A stretch of 64,000 nt of DNA from Sepiola atlantica (lineage: Eukaryota; Mollusca; Cephalopoda; Sepiida; Sepiolidae): NCBI GenBank assembly GCA_963556195.1, contig OY744523.1, positions 75,246,945 to 75,310,944 on the forward strand, in the 5' to 3' direction. Below are positions 11,323-22,492 of this stretch, one piece after another. Position numbers and translations under genes: made by a program. Each line of letters begins with the position of its first letter. Position 1 is the first letter of the stretch. Below the pieces are notes generated by a model. It did not search any database. It had not been told where the DNA came from and was given only the letters and a program-made list of their open reading frames with translations.

Positions 11323-12299
11323 TTGTCGAGAGTTAATTATCCAACGACCCACTATATGTATTTTACCATAGTGCATTATGTATTGTGAAGAACATGACTA
11401 CACTCCACTACGTTATTATGTACATATGTTCGGGGTCATGTAATTGATTTAATGTTTTTTTCATTCAGAATGTCCTTTTCCCTAGACTAATTCTACCAAG
11501 TCTTAATAGTTTATTTTCTACCATAGTTATCGATAAGAGAGTGTTTCATACCTTTGCGACGTACACTACTGAACGTGATGCGATATACCCGACATAAATA
11601 AACCACGACATCTCGAGTCCACGGCCTGTGACGATGACTACTGCATTACATACTATATCGTAAATAGTTCACTGATTAAATTGAAAATCCCGAGTAAACC
11701 AATGTCGTTTATCGATTATACCACCATCATTGATGAGACTAGAACATTATATTGTGTTAAGCCCTAGAAATCTAATGAAGCTATTCAACAAGCGTGATGT
11801 CCCCGAGTTCGCAGCAATCTGTTAATTGAGTATTTCTGTGTCGTTTTAACATTGATAACAACAAACACGAGATAGATAATGACGCACAATCTAGAATTGG
11901 ATTTCAAATGAATAAAAAACACTACATGATGTACGTTGAGGTTAAGGCGTAGATTATAAGCCCCCACTTACAGTCAACCAGTGAATTCAATTCTCAGATA
12001 AAATCGATACACTTTCATTTTATAGGGTCATACGATTAACAGGATTATCGAACACATATAATTCAATAATAAACATAGTATTTTCTATCTGCTAGTTATA
12101 AACACATAGGATCGTCTAGAGCGCATAGCGGAGACGTTGCCTCTAATATTAATTTCGTTAATCGCAATATATTATAATTAAAATCCATTCCAATTATATA
12201 TACAACATATACACTACTATAGTTGTTCGTCTGCTTTTCATGCATCCCGTGTATACCGCAGCCACGAAGTTTTACAGGAATTTGAAGCTCCTTGGGACT
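11321..12299. other. AT-rich spacer, nothing recognised
   Basis: No recognised feature. Confidence 0.4.
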
Positions 12300-12346
12300 T
12301 TACGTCTACTCCTATTTGGCTAAGATCAAAGTGTAGTATCTGTTCC
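12300..12346 (+). pseudogene. U2 snRNA 5'-end-like sequence
   Basis: TTTGGCTAAGATCAAA followed by GTGTAGTATCTGTTCC matches the highly conserved 5' part of U2 snRNA, including the branch-site recognition region (GTAGTATC). The preceding bases (TACGTCTACTCCTA) are a diverged form of the U2 5' stem. Similarity ends after about 47 bases, so no Sm site or 3' stem-loops are present. Confidence 0.82.
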
Positions 12347-12690
12347 AATGGATACTACACCCCATAAACTAGTATTGTCTTGACCTTCGGGGCTTGATTT
12401 ACGCCGGTCTATGGGTCGGATCTGTGCAGTTCTAGGAGGTCCGCCTTCCCAGGCTTTGTCTCCCCTCTTTGGGGAGGAGTAAGTTTATTGCTTACTGCCT
12501 GAGGCGCCCCTACCGGGGAATGGCGACGGGGCTGCCCAGGCAATTTTTAATGGCCAGAGTGCTCACTTTCTCGGGTGCTGGCTTTTCAAACCCCACTTTT
12601 CCGACCCGACCCTGGGTCACATCACTTGTGGGAGTAAGATAAAACTGGCCTTGTGCCTAAACTCCTGGAGAGGTGGATAATAAATACTTC
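12300..12690 (+). mobile_element. U2 snRNA-headed short repeat (SINE-like), copy 1
   Basis: A U2-like head (12300-12346) is followed by a body of about 340 bp. The middle of the body (12386-12566) recurs at 25437-25620 (plus) and 59590-59760 (minus). It holds CTCCCCTCTTTGGGGAG, a perfect 6-bp hairpin, and a GC-rich block around CCGGGGAATGGCGACGGGG whose flanks (GCCTGAGGC and GCCCAGGC) can pair. The tail ends GGTGGATAATAAATA. A shared structured core with differing heads suggests a SINE superfamily, possibly the central domain described in cephalopod SINEs; that identity is a guess. Confidence 0.62.
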
Positions 12691-12726
12691 TTACGACATC
12701 AATTACCAGTTATGAATTTTGCATAG

Positions 12727-12730
<4 letters not shown>

Positions 12731-12763
<33 letters not shown>
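12731..12763. repeat. (TA)n array
   Basis: About 16 units at the left edge of the duplicated block. Confidence 0.95.
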
Positions 12764-12768
<5 letters not shown>

Positions 12769-12879
12769 TTATTAAATACAATATATGTACTATCATATAT
12801 ACTCAGATCCTTTTACTTTGTAGTCTCCTTTGAAGATTCAGCTCAATGTTTGTCAATTATTGATAACAGAGCAAAGTAT

Positions 12880-13029
12880 AGAACAGATTTTTTTATTATA
12901 TTCCAATAACCATGGTTTGTTTTATTACTTTTATTTTTATATTTTTCACATTTCCAAAAATTCCAAATTTCTGTGAGATATATTTAACGGTCCGTTTCAT
13001 TTGTTTTGTGCCAAACAACATTTGTATGT

Positions 13030-13036
<7 letters not shown>
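12880..13036 (+). repeat. Inverted repeat arm (partner 14034-14196)
   Basis: Nearly identical, in reverse complement, to 14034-14196: the shared stretch includes CCATGGTTTGTTTTAT and TGCCAAACAACATTTG. A third, more diverged copy lies at 14741-14880 in the same orientation as the right arm. No protein similarity recognised; the apparent open frame is AT-biased. Confidence 0.88.
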
Positions 13037-13105
<69 letters not shown>

Positions 13106-13160
13106 GTATATGTATGTATATATATATATACTTATGTTGTGTGTGTATATATGTGTGGTT
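13033..13160. repeat. (TA)n array, interrupted
   Basis: Long TA tract with TG interruptions. Confidence 0.95.
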
Positions 13161-13599
13161 GGTATGAATTTATTAATGGATACTAAGCATATTTGTGAAT
13201 GTAGATTAATAAGCATAATGATACTTAAAAGAAGGGAGAAAAAAACACTAAATAATAGATGGAAATATTAAAGTAAGACTCTAATTGTTTACATTCGTAT
13301 ATTTGTTTTAGCAATTCACTTGATAGTACGATTTAGAAATAAAACATAGTAAAAATTGATGTTTAAGGTACAGATCCCCGTATAACTACTTTTGAATACT
13401 TAGAACACTTTAAGAAATTAAATAAATAAATAAATATATAATGCCCACTCTATATTTCGCATTTTAACTAGTGACTTACTACTTGAGTGATGAATTTCTG
13501 GGAAGGTAAGCTTGTCTCAATATTATTAGAAAGGGTTTAATAATAAATACTATATAAATTCCATATAAACACTTATGTAGAAGAAACTTTTTTAATAGT

Positions 13600-14192
13600 T
13601 GATTGAATGGACTTTTTGACACAATGAGACTAGTTCTATAATGATCTGCTTAAATGAGTTTTGCACCATAAAGACTAAAATAAACATTCAGTTAACTTTA
13701 ATAAAAAATAAATTATCTTCAAATAAACTGGAACTTTATAAATAAATTATAGTGCATGTTAAATATTTTAGTAAATATTACCGAATTAAAGTTTTTTAAA
13801 CTGATCGCACTAATTCTTTTGGGAGATACTAGCTTTGAACGAAAAAAAAATTAAAATTGCATATTAGTTTGATCGTACACGTGTGAGTGTTTGCTCTAAA
13901 AAAATGTGTTTGTTTTTTGTTTATTTTCACCTTAAAATGAAACTGATGTATGATGTGGGTGTTTTTCAAGACACTCTAATCTAAGAACTCTTTTATTATT
14001 TGTGAACTTTTTCTGATGATTTTGTAGTGTTGCAGAGACGATATTGACATACAAATGTTGTTTGGCACAAAACAAATGAAACGGACCATTAAATATATCT
14101 CACAGAAATTTGGAATTTTTGGAAATGTGAAAAAAATAAAAATAAAAGTCATAAAACAAACCATGGTTATTGGAATATAATAAAAAAATCTG

Positions 14193-14196
<4 letters not shown>
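13600..14196. repeat. Direct repeat unit A (partner 14400-14880)
   Basis: Shares an ordered series of blocks with 14400-14880: TTTATAAATAAATTATAG, GAATTAAA, TAGCTTTGAACGAAAAA, a T-rich stretch with TTGTTTTTTGTTT, TCTGATGATTTTGT and CAGAGACGATATT. A segmental duplication of unknown origin, about 70-80% identical by eye. Confidence 0.75.
14034..14196 (-). repeat. Inverted repeat arm (partner 12880-13036)
   Basis: Reverse complement of the left arm; about 1 kb of single-copy DNA and a TA array lie between. Very few differences are visible over about 150 bp. Confidence 0.88.

Positions 14197-14197
<1 letters not shown>

Positions 14198-14242
<45 letters not shown>
14198..14242. repeat. (TA)n array
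   Basis: About 22 units. Confidence 0.95.
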
Positions 14243-14247
<5 letters not shown>

Positions 14248-14295
14248 TTAACAATATATGTATTAGCATATTGTATCAGTGCCCTTTTACTTTGC

Positions 14296-14353
14296 AAAGT
14301 TGACAATCATCGAGCTGAATCTTAAAAGATTCAGCTCGATGATTGTCAACTTT
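14296..14353. repeat. Perfect 58-bp palindrome (28-bp arms, 2-base loop)
   Basis: AAAGTTGACAATCATCGAGC... on the left is mirrored exactly on the right around a central AA. The left arm also occurs, diverged, at about 12,833-12,860. Its RNA or single strand would fold into a 28-bp hairpin. Confidence 0.95.
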
Positions 14354-14399
14354 TGAACTTAAAAGAGACCAGCTCCGCTGTTAGCTTCGTATCCAAATG

Positions 14400-14880
14400 A
14401 CCTAAATAGACATCTGAACGCTAATTGATGTAACATTAGACAGTAAAAAATACCCTCAAGTGAATTAGAATTTTTATAAATAAATTATAGAATTATTAAC
14501 TATTTTACGAAATATTACTGAATTAAAATTTATAAATGTCTACACAACTTTTAGGATGTACCAGCTCTGAACGAAAAATTCTAAATGGCTTATGAGTGGG
14601 TTCCCCCACGTGGGAGTTTTTTCTTTTCTTTGTTTTTTGTTTGGTTTCACTAAAAATGAACCACTGTATCGTGTGGGGTTTTTCAATACACTTTAATCCA
14701 AGAACTTTTTACTCTTTGTGAATTTTTCTGATGATTTTGTCATGTTACAGAGACGATATTAACATAAAAATGTTATTTGGCACAAGACAAATGAAACGGA
14801 CTGTAAAAATATATCTAACAAAAATGTTATGATTTTGGGAATGTGAAAAAATAAAAAAATAAAAATAATATGATATGAAC
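14400..14880. repeat. Direct repeat unit B (partner 13600-14196)
   Basis: Second unit of the tandem duplication described at 13600; more diverged in its last third. Confidence 0.7.
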
Positions 14881-14959
14881 CTGAACTTATATATGCTGGT
14901 GATAACACTACATCCAAAATGATGATTTTCATTGTCTGCTTATTCGCATCTACAGCCAT

Positions 14960-15113
14960 GGCAAAGTCTGGACACTATTTGACAAATCAAAATTAATATT
15001 CTGTATGATTTTTCTACATTCTTTGCTACATCCTGAGGAAGTCTTTCAATAAAGACGAAACGTTGATGAATACATAAATAACATAGTTTTGGCCTTTCCT
15101 TTTTCATTTTTCC
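14960..15113 (+). mobile_element. PLE 3' end with hammerhead-like motif (family of 51.0-53.2 kb)
   Basis: From about 15,030 the sequence follows the outer ends of the PLE pair at 51,011-53,161: CCTGAGGAAGTCTTTC, AATAAAGACGAAACGTTGAT, then CCTTTCCTTTTTCATTTTTCC. It has no coding remnant and is followed by pyrimidine-rich and (TA)n sequence. A solitary, strongly 5'-truncated copy. Confidence 0.7.
15033..15068 (+). ncRNA. Hammerhead-like core (CTGAGGA...GAAA)
   Basis: CTGAGGA replaces CUGAUGA, helix II pairs GTCTTT with AAAGAC, and GAAA follows. As in the 51-53 kb copies one extra A sits between the CTGA-GA box and helix II. Expected to be inactive (position N7 tolerates change, the extra base may not). 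Confidence 0.55.
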
Positions 15114-15129
15114 CTCTCTAATTATCTTT

Positions 15130-15143
15130 CTCTCTCTTTCTTT

Positions 15144-15190
<47 letters not shown>
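15130..15190. repeat. (CT)n-(TA)n array
   Basis: Follows the PLE end. Confidence 0.95.
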
Positions 15191-15194
<4 letters not shown>

Positions 15195-16170
15195 CTTAGT
15201 GTTTTACCTCATTTTAAAATAATTATTTATTTATTCTCATATTTATAGGTAAATAATCTATTTCGTTTTGTTTTTTTGTTTTATGGCATATAAACCATTT
15301 GTATGTTATGTAATGCCGAAACATAATAACACGTGTAAAAGATTCCTTGCATATGATTGGTTAAACTCGTTTTAAATTCATCTATAACATTGAGAAATGT
15401 GTATTCATAACTTTTGGCAACGGTATTATCGTGCGATGAAACACAGTGTCTGCAGTAATGTATGAAATTGGAAACACCAATTGCATCGTCCCTTAAGTTA
15501 ATTGCATCCCCTCTTATTACCGTTGGATTTTTCAGTATTTTATAGGATAAAATTACTTGGTTAAAGCTTCTGAAAACAATAAATATTTTTATATGTTCAA
15601 TATCCGGCGTTAGCGGGTGCTTCAGGTCGTATGATTGAACAATCCTATTTTTTATGATGCGTTTTAATTATTGGTTAAATCGAATAATTACGTTTTTACG
15701 ATTTTGAAAATTGGCAAGGAATGGGAAGTGTGAGACAAAGTTGTTTTCTTTTGTATTGTGGTTTAGTGTATGAATTAAAAGCGTTGGACTGAGAAAAATA
15801 CTGTCCAATTCCTGCAACAAGTTACATAGTGTCAGAGAAGTCCCCTCTGTAGTTTACTTGTAAAAGAGTAAAACAAGGCATGGAGAAATAAGATACCATT
15901 ATTAGTTGAGTAAACCACGTATTCGGTTAGAAAGAGAGTAGTTAAACTAGTCTGTTAATTTAAAAAGCCGGTGAGAAATGAAATAAGTATACGAATTGCT
16001 CTGTATGACTCCATTACTCACAGCCATACGAATAATGATATCAAAATTAAAGATTCAAGGAACGTTTGTTGCGACTAATCCGGCGATTATTGTTTGTGGA
16101 ATTGAGATAAAAATATTCATATTTAAAATAATCTACACCGTTCATGGGCATGAACTCATTCTAATGCAGC
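15191..16170. other. AT-rich spacer, nothing recognised
   Basis: No recognised feature. Confidence 0.4.
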
Positions 16171-16174
16171 TACC

Positions 16175-16540
16175 GACCCCGAGGAGATACAAACAGACTT
16201 GTCTAAGCGAGAAAACTGGGCGTGATTATAATAAACAAGAACAAAAAACTCTGTCAAATTGTTAATTTCGCCGTCACAGCAGTTAACAGAGTGAATCTCA
16301 AAGAGGCAGAAAATCTAATCAAATATATGGAACTTGTAGGGTTTTTTAAAGAATATGGAACGAGTCATACAAGTATTAGGACTAGTTCCGAATAACCTGG
16401 AAAAAGACTAAGATTAATGTGAAAATAAAGGAAGACACAACACAACTACGGTACAGATGAAAAGAGCTACAATATTAAGAAAACTCCTCGAATGCGTAAA
16501 CCAACCAATATGAACAGGTAACACCAATAAAGCAGAGGTA
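16175..16540 (+). pseudogene. R2-like LINE, C-terminal endonuclease-proximal fragment
   Basis: Stop- and frameshift-broken translation gives TDLSKRENWA, INKQEQKTLSNC, then FAVTAVNRVNLKEAENLIKY, IQVLGLVPNNLEKD and TILRKLLECVNQP. These match, in order, the conserved C-terminal blocks of R2-like LINE proteins from molluscs (DFAVP..., IGALGTVPK..LEK, ..ILRK.L), where the restriction-type endonuclease sits. Family recognised from memory. The same family supplies the interrupted LINE at 38.5-43.8 kb. Confidence 0.65.
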
Positions 16541-16940
16541 AGTTTCAATGGAAATAGAACAAAATATAGAAAGAAACCCACACGAATCCAAAGATAATTA
16601 ATTGCCAGAAATCCTGTTATCTTTCTATCCAATAGACATACATATGGTGGTGCCAGCCTTAGCTGATAATACATAAAATAGTCATGAATGTTCAAGGAGA
16701 ATGGTTAGATCAAGAGGAGAGAAAAGTAACCAGAACTCAACCGAAAGAGTGCAGAGAATATTGGAACGTTAAGGAGGAATATTGCCACTCTATCTCTAGA
16801 GAAGAACAACGAGTAATCAATGGTAAACGAATGTTGGGATAAGGCAAATTGATTTGCAATGGTTATCGAAAGAGACGAAGTGTGTTGGGAATCGAGGGAA
16901 GCCTCGTTGTAGCTGACTTGTGTAAAAAGTCCTAGTGAGT
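16541..16940 (+). mobile_element. Putative R2-like LINE 3' UTR, tail unit 1
   Basis: Contains a block (GAGTGCAGAGAATATTGGAA ... ATTGCCACTCTATC ... TTGCAATGGTTATCGAAAGA) that recurs at about 17,720-17,880 and 18,600-18,790. It follows the R2-like C-terminus and precedes an (AAT)n tract, as expected for a LINE 3' UTR and tail. Confidence 0.5.
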
Positions 16941-16952
16941 AAATCATAACAC

Positions 16953-16953
<1 letters not shown>

Positions 16954-16991
<38 letters not shown>

Positions 16992-17005
16992 TGATGATGA
17001 TGATG

Positions 17006-17092
<87 letters not shown>
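16954..17092. repeat. (AAT)n/(ATG)n microsatellite
   Basis: About 45 trinucleotides, mostly AAT with an ATG patch. Confidence 0.96.
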
Positions 17093-17093
<1 letters not shown>

Positions 17094-17689
17094 CGACACA
17101 GAAGTATCAGCCAATAAAATTCAGAAACTTAAATAGTACCAGTTAACTGAAACCACAGTTTACAACGAGTTAATAAAGGCTATAGTAGTCTGTCAAATGC
17201 ATTAATCAGGTTTTGGGCATATCTTTGATGGAATATTGGCTCTAATCTCTTTCTAACATGCATAGTGAAAACTAATCGTCTGTCGCCATCTACAAATCGA
17301 TAAAAGTCTCGATACAAATAAAAAAGACTGCATACACGAGGTTTTACTGTTCGTTTAAGCTCTCTCTCCGTTCATAGAGTCACATCTAAAAGCGTCAGAA
17401 CCGGCATTCTTAAAATGGATCTTGAAAAAAAAAAAAAAAAAAAGCACTTACTATTCTTGTTGCTTTTCTTCATCGAAATATGCACATTCAACATACTTAA
17501 AACGCTGATGATAGCAAGCCTTTCTCTGGTGAGTATTGCTGTTGTCGCTGAATGTTACTTTCACTGCCTTCGCCCAGGATTGAACTTAGCACCTCCAGAT
17601 AACTTGCAACTTTCGAACCAACGGCTTAAACCATGTTTCACTAGTCTGTTATCACACAAAATTGTCGTGAAGGGTCAAGGGAGATAGAA

Positions 17690-17900
17690 AGACTAAGGAG
17701 GAAGAACACACATCGACCTCCACAAGAAAAAGTGTGCAGAATACTGGAACCTGTGTGAGGATTATCGTTGCCAGCGTGAAAATCAATGTTAACCGGCTGC
17801 TGCGAGAACAGAAAATGATTTGCAATGGTTACCAAAAGAGACATGTCGTCGCTGAAAATCCAGGAAACACCACGTATTGTTACCAGTGAGCATACAACTA
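17690..17900 (+). mobile_element. R2-like 3' UTR, tail unit 2
   Basis: Second copy of the tail block: GTGTGCAGAATACTGGAACC and TTTGCAATGGTTACCAAAAG match unit 1. Confidence 0.5.
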
Positions 17901-17949
17901 TACGAAACAATAAATCACATTATAAGAGAAGGCAGTAAACTAGCTTTAA

Positions 17950-18450
17950 AAAATACACAACAGACATGACTGGGTTGTGCAAGTAGACTATTGCGAACTA
18001 TGCATTCGAATGCACTTTAAATTAGCCAAACAAATGATGTAAGTATAAAGCAGAACAAGTATAGAAAAACAAGACATGGAAATACACAACGACAAACACA
18101 TTGAAACAAAGGTGCAATATTTAATAGTAATCAACAAGAAGAAGAACATGCCAACTAGTTCATTTAACTGTCTCGGCAGATAAAATGGGGAAGACACAGG
18201 AGACAGAAAAAGGAAGCAATTATATAGAGTTTGCCACATAACTAAAGGATTAATGAACATAAAGAGCACTATTATAATACCAATAATATGGGGATGACTA
18301 GTTAGAGTAGTGAAATATCCAGAATAAGGAATAGAAGAAATTGGAATCAAAAAGAGAATTAACATTATACAGCCATTACACCCATGCAAACAGCTGAAGT
18401 TTTAAGAAAAACACATCGAGTATAGAAACCAACTCAGATGACCAGCTAAG
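17950..18450 (+). pseudogene. R2-like LINE C-terminal fragment, second copy
   Basis: Broken translation includes GIEEIGIKKRINIIQ and, after a shift, an HTAEVLRKT-like block (TGCAAACAGCTGAAGTTTTAAG). This corresponds to the ..LEK..EEIGI..., ..LL.TA.ILRK.L blocks of R2-like proteins. It ends just upstream of a third tail unit. More decayed than the 16.2-kb fragment. Confidence 0.5.
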
Positions 18451-18559
18451 GCGAACTATATATAAACTAAAATAGAATAACGCTGCATAAACACTAGAAA
18501 AGTAGAAGGAACCTTATTCGAAATCAAGTGTACCGAAAATACTAGAGTAAATAAAAAAT

Positions 18560-18800
18560 GGCATAATCTACTACGGCCGCTAAAAAACACGGATGCCCCA
18601 GCATTTGTCGGTGCTACAGAAAATAGACATGAAGTGTCAAGAATGATGGAATAACGGAGGAGATAGAGAGCATTGGAATCCTGAGGAGGATCATTGCTAC
18701 TTATATCCAAGAAAAAACTGACGGCCTGTATCAGCGAAAATCATTGATCTATAACGCACTACTGGATTCTCAATCCACTGAAAATGAATAGAAATCATCG
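18560..18800 (+). mobile_element. R2-like 3' UTR, tail unit 3
   Basis: Third copy of the tail block (AGCATTGGAATCCTGAGGAG, ATCATTGCTACTTATATCC, AGCGAAAATCATTGATC). Confidence 0.5.
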
Positions 18801-20635
18801 GTGATTGTGAAGCATTAGTGGTGATCCTGTAACATGTTAATATGAGAAACGACACCATTTTTAATCGCAGAAAACGTACTCTCCATACTAATATCCGAAG
18901 AGAATATTTTCAAAAAAACTCCCTATTACCTCTCATGTTTTCTCTGTCGATCTTTTGTCGATAATTCAAAATTTAAAAATTAGAAATTAAAAACAAAGTT
19001 TTGCAATCACTTATGCTACGTGGATAATTTGAAACGTTTTGACAAGGACGACAGTCGCGTGGGCGATCTCTTTTGAATAGTAAAGTGTTTCAGCAATGAT
19101 GTCGATTTGGAGATAGTAATACACGGTGATTACAAACGTGAACCTATGTTACTTAACATAGAGTTGATTTCGCTTACTCAGTCATGAAGACTCTGGCTTT
19201 CCATGTGGCTGACAATGAGAATCAGCGAATGGATGCCAAAGCGAGAAAACTCATTACATGTTATCACACTTATCATCATAACGCCGATGTTGATCGTTCG
19301 TGTGAGCTCAGATCAGATCAATGTTAGTTCAACTAGAAAGGACTTACAAAGCAATAACTATAGGCCTTCAAAGATATGTAGAGGTTACGGAAACTAAACG
19401 ATGTATTTTGTGAAAACTAACAGATTCCGAAGTAGACGTAGGAAAATAACGAAATTATAATTCACCGACTGACTTTAAGACAACAAAAGTCAATAGAATT
19501 GACCAAATACGAAAACAATAACAAGATAAACCTCTTCACAACCAATAACTTACTAGTACCAAAATGTTGATGTCGAAAAAACTTTACTCATCGGTGGCTG
19601 CTTAATGTAAAAAGTGAAATACATAGATTTTATCTTGCTGCGAAATAGGTGTTACGACTTTATTTTATGAGTGACGATGTCTGACAAGGTATCAGTCATC
19701 AGAATTCGCTTTCAGATATACGCATATACATGTAAGTGAAAGTATACATGATGCATAAACCTAAGGATTCAGGTCTAAAGAATAACTTCTCACTTTTTCC
19801 TGTACTTGACTTACTTGCCACATGCTTGCGAACAAATTCGCGCCCCTTATCATAGGCTTGGGTCGGTTTTTCAGCTGTCAGGGACGGCATGTTAGTCACA
19901 AGCTTCATCACTTTGGTTGTCGTCGCATCTTGATCTTTCTTCAATTACATCTTTTTAGTATGAGTTCCTTACATAACTGAAGTCTAATATCCAGGAAACA
20001 TGTGCACACTACGTTAATCTCTTTTTTCTAAATAACGACGTCGATGGATCTTTTAATATTAAACTTTTTCCGGTATTTGTCTTTCCTCCTATATTTTACA
20101 AAATTATTTCAATCATACTTCTTAAAATAGTCTTTTCCGAGACATTAAGAGTGATCTGATGTTATCGTCCATTATTCATTTATATGTACAGCAAAAGGAG
20201 CTATCAATGCATTGCAAAGTCTTAATATCAGAGGTGTTGATATGTCCTTACTACGCCATATCGTTTGTTTTGGCGTCCAAATAAAGAAATTGCATTTTCT
20301 ATTATTCTGCTAATGTCAGATAAAGAACTTGGAACCAATGAGCCAGGAAATATAAACTCTTCTGATTTTGCGTAACCGTTTTTACTGTCTATTTAAATAT
20401 TATTTCTGGAAAATGAACTTGTTTTGCATTGGCCTTGGTTTTCTATTAAACGGTTGTATTCACCGCATTAAAATAAGTTAAACAACGACTATTGGCATGC
20501 TTATCAGAGTACATTACTTTGTTTATTAACCAGTGTAATGTATTTAAAATAAACGCCTTCTTGTCTAAATTAAATAAGTCGATGCTATATGACTTATCAT
20601 GATAACTGGTGAGTTAGTCAGAAACAGCAAGAAGG
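18801..20635. other. Unassigned AT-rich sequence
   Basis: No repeat family recognised. Contains the possible exon at 19,790-19,944. Confidence 0.4.
19790..19944 (-). other. Possible isolated coding exon
   Basis: A minus-strand frame reads KDQDATTTKVMKLVTNMPSL then TAEKPTQAYDKGREFVRKHV, with mixed codon use and higher GC than the surroundings. A good donor (CAA|GTAAGTC) falls right after KHVASK-type coding. The acceptor side is weak: a TACTAA branch-like motif lies upstream but there is no pyrimidine tract. I do not recognise the protein. It could be a real exon of a gene extending beyond the window or a chance frame. Confidence 0.2.
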
Positions 20636-20639
20636 TATT

Positions 20640-21254
20640 CTTTTTTTAAATTTCACCCCAAACAAGGCATGTAACCACCGTAGACGTAAGGGGCTACTGA
20701 GAATAAGGATGTTGGTTTTGGGTGTCATCCTAAGTTGGGAGCTGTGTAGCGAGATGTATGTTTACATTATTTTTAAACCTCTGCATGCCGGTACAGTCGG
20801 GGAAACATGGAGTGGGGAGGGAGTTCCAGAGGCCAGCAGTAAGAGGAAAGAAGCTATTGGAGTAGAAGGCTCTCCAGCATCTGGGGACCTCCACAGTGAA
20901 TTGATGGGATTTAAGTGATTGTCAAGTTGGTCTAGTGTATTAACGTCGAGGAGGCACCAGAGCAGACAGTTCATTGAAGCACTTGTAAAACAGGCACAAT
21001 AATTCAACATTGCGGCGATGGATCAGGGGCTGGAGCTTGGTGGATAGTGACGGACCTATTAAGTTGGCGACTCTTTTTTGGACGTCGTCTAAGAGGGAAA
21101 GACTCGTGGATAATGCACCAGTCCTGATGTGGCAACAATACTCCATGGGCGGATGGTGGCTTTGTAGAGATACAGGATAATGTCTATGGATGTTCGTTAA
21201 ACTAAAAACTAAAATAAGCGATGTTTTATATACAAACAGACATAATCGAATCAT
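20640..21254 (-). mobile_element. CR1/jockey-type LINE, 3' end, copy 1
   Basis: Minus-strand translation gives SLLDDVQKRVANLIGPSLST, IHRRNVELLCLFYKCFNELS and ALVPPRR, then VEVPRCWRAFYSNSFLPLTA and LWNSLP. This is the C-terminal end of the same LINE found at 32.2-35.0 kb, with the same 3' UTR (TAGCCCCTTACG..., read in reverse at 20,670-20,700). 5'-truncated, with a few stops. Confidence 0.85.
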
Positions 21255-22485
21255 TCGAATTTTCTCTAGTGCTTATACAGCGTATATATAGAAATCAATA
21301 ATCAATAATCAATTCAGAGTAAAGAGATTTCACAATTGAACGGTAAGTAGGCTAAACAGCAGGTTAAATAAACTTAACCTATATCACGAAATTAATATGA
21401 ATTTAAATGCGTTCAAGGAGATCAAACAACCTGCTTTGCAAAAATAGAGAGCGAATTAATGTCAAACTGATTATTAATATTACTAGTATTAGTAGTAATA
21501 TTTTATTTGACAAGCAGTAGTGGTACTTGCAAAAGTAGTAGGTAAAGTAACTTTTACATATTTATATGCATTTGAATATATATCTCTACTCTCAGAATAA
21601 GACTTATGTACAACAAATGATATAACATGCAATTGTAAATTCGGTGAAGATTAGATTATTTATTGGAAATTTAATTATTTATTGGAAATATCGGGAATTA
21701 ATTAATTGCGTGGGTTTGCGTGTTTCTATAGTTAAAAATGAATATAATTAACTTAAATATTTGAACGTTCATCGATTGGGCACACTTCTATCGAAATATT
21801 TAAATTCCATTCGACATCATTCTCTTTTTGAATTTCTCTATCTGTCTATGTGTGTGTGTGTGTGTCTCTCTCTCTCTATCATACACACTCACTATCTCTC
21901 TCTATGTAACTCTTTAATATATCTTTTAACTCTCCTTCTTTCCCCCTCCCGCTACTCTTTTTCTCACCCCCCACACTTCTCTGTCTTAAAGATGATTTAA
22001 AAATGGTGGCAAATATCGATTTTTAATTCGTATTTAATGTGAAAACCAAACCTACCATAGTTTCTACAATATTGCTCACGAAGCACGCACATGATTCCGT
22101 ACAAAGTTCCTATACTTCTTTATTATGATAATATAAAATGGCAGATGAATATCAATATATAATCGAATCGACAGATACAAACTTACGAAATAAGTCACGC
22201 TTGTAATGAGAACTTTACTAATATTTGAGTGAAAATGATATCTATGTGTGTGCGTCCGATCCATATGCAAAATCATCTGTTATATTGTATTGTTGTCGAA
22301 AAATATATATAATAAAGTAAGATTATAAAAATAAAGATAATGGCTACATATATGCAAACATATTTCGATCTCAGTGTTAAATAAATGATTAACCTTGTGA
22401 AGTTAGGATTGAATTTTGATATTTTTTACATTCATACTTGTTTCTTAATTTTATTTCATCATTTCATCATATTTATTAGTTTATT
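21255..22485. other. AT-rich spacer with CT-rich patch
   Basis: CT- and GT-rich low-complexity at about 21,850-21,980; otherwise nothing recognised. Confidence 0.4.
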
Positions 22486-22490
22486 TAATC

Positions 22491-22492
<2 letters not shown>

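Noticed and set aside
12912..13271. Open frame starting [18 protein letters not shown], similar to one at 14,164-13,976
   Set aside because: Similarity is explained by the inverted DNA repeat; composition is AT-driven and the frame runs into a TA array.
13990..14060. CTGATGATTTTG...GACGATATTGAC as a hammerhead
   Set aside because: GAAA is replaced by GATA and no clear helix II forms; kept only as a possibility in the block finding.
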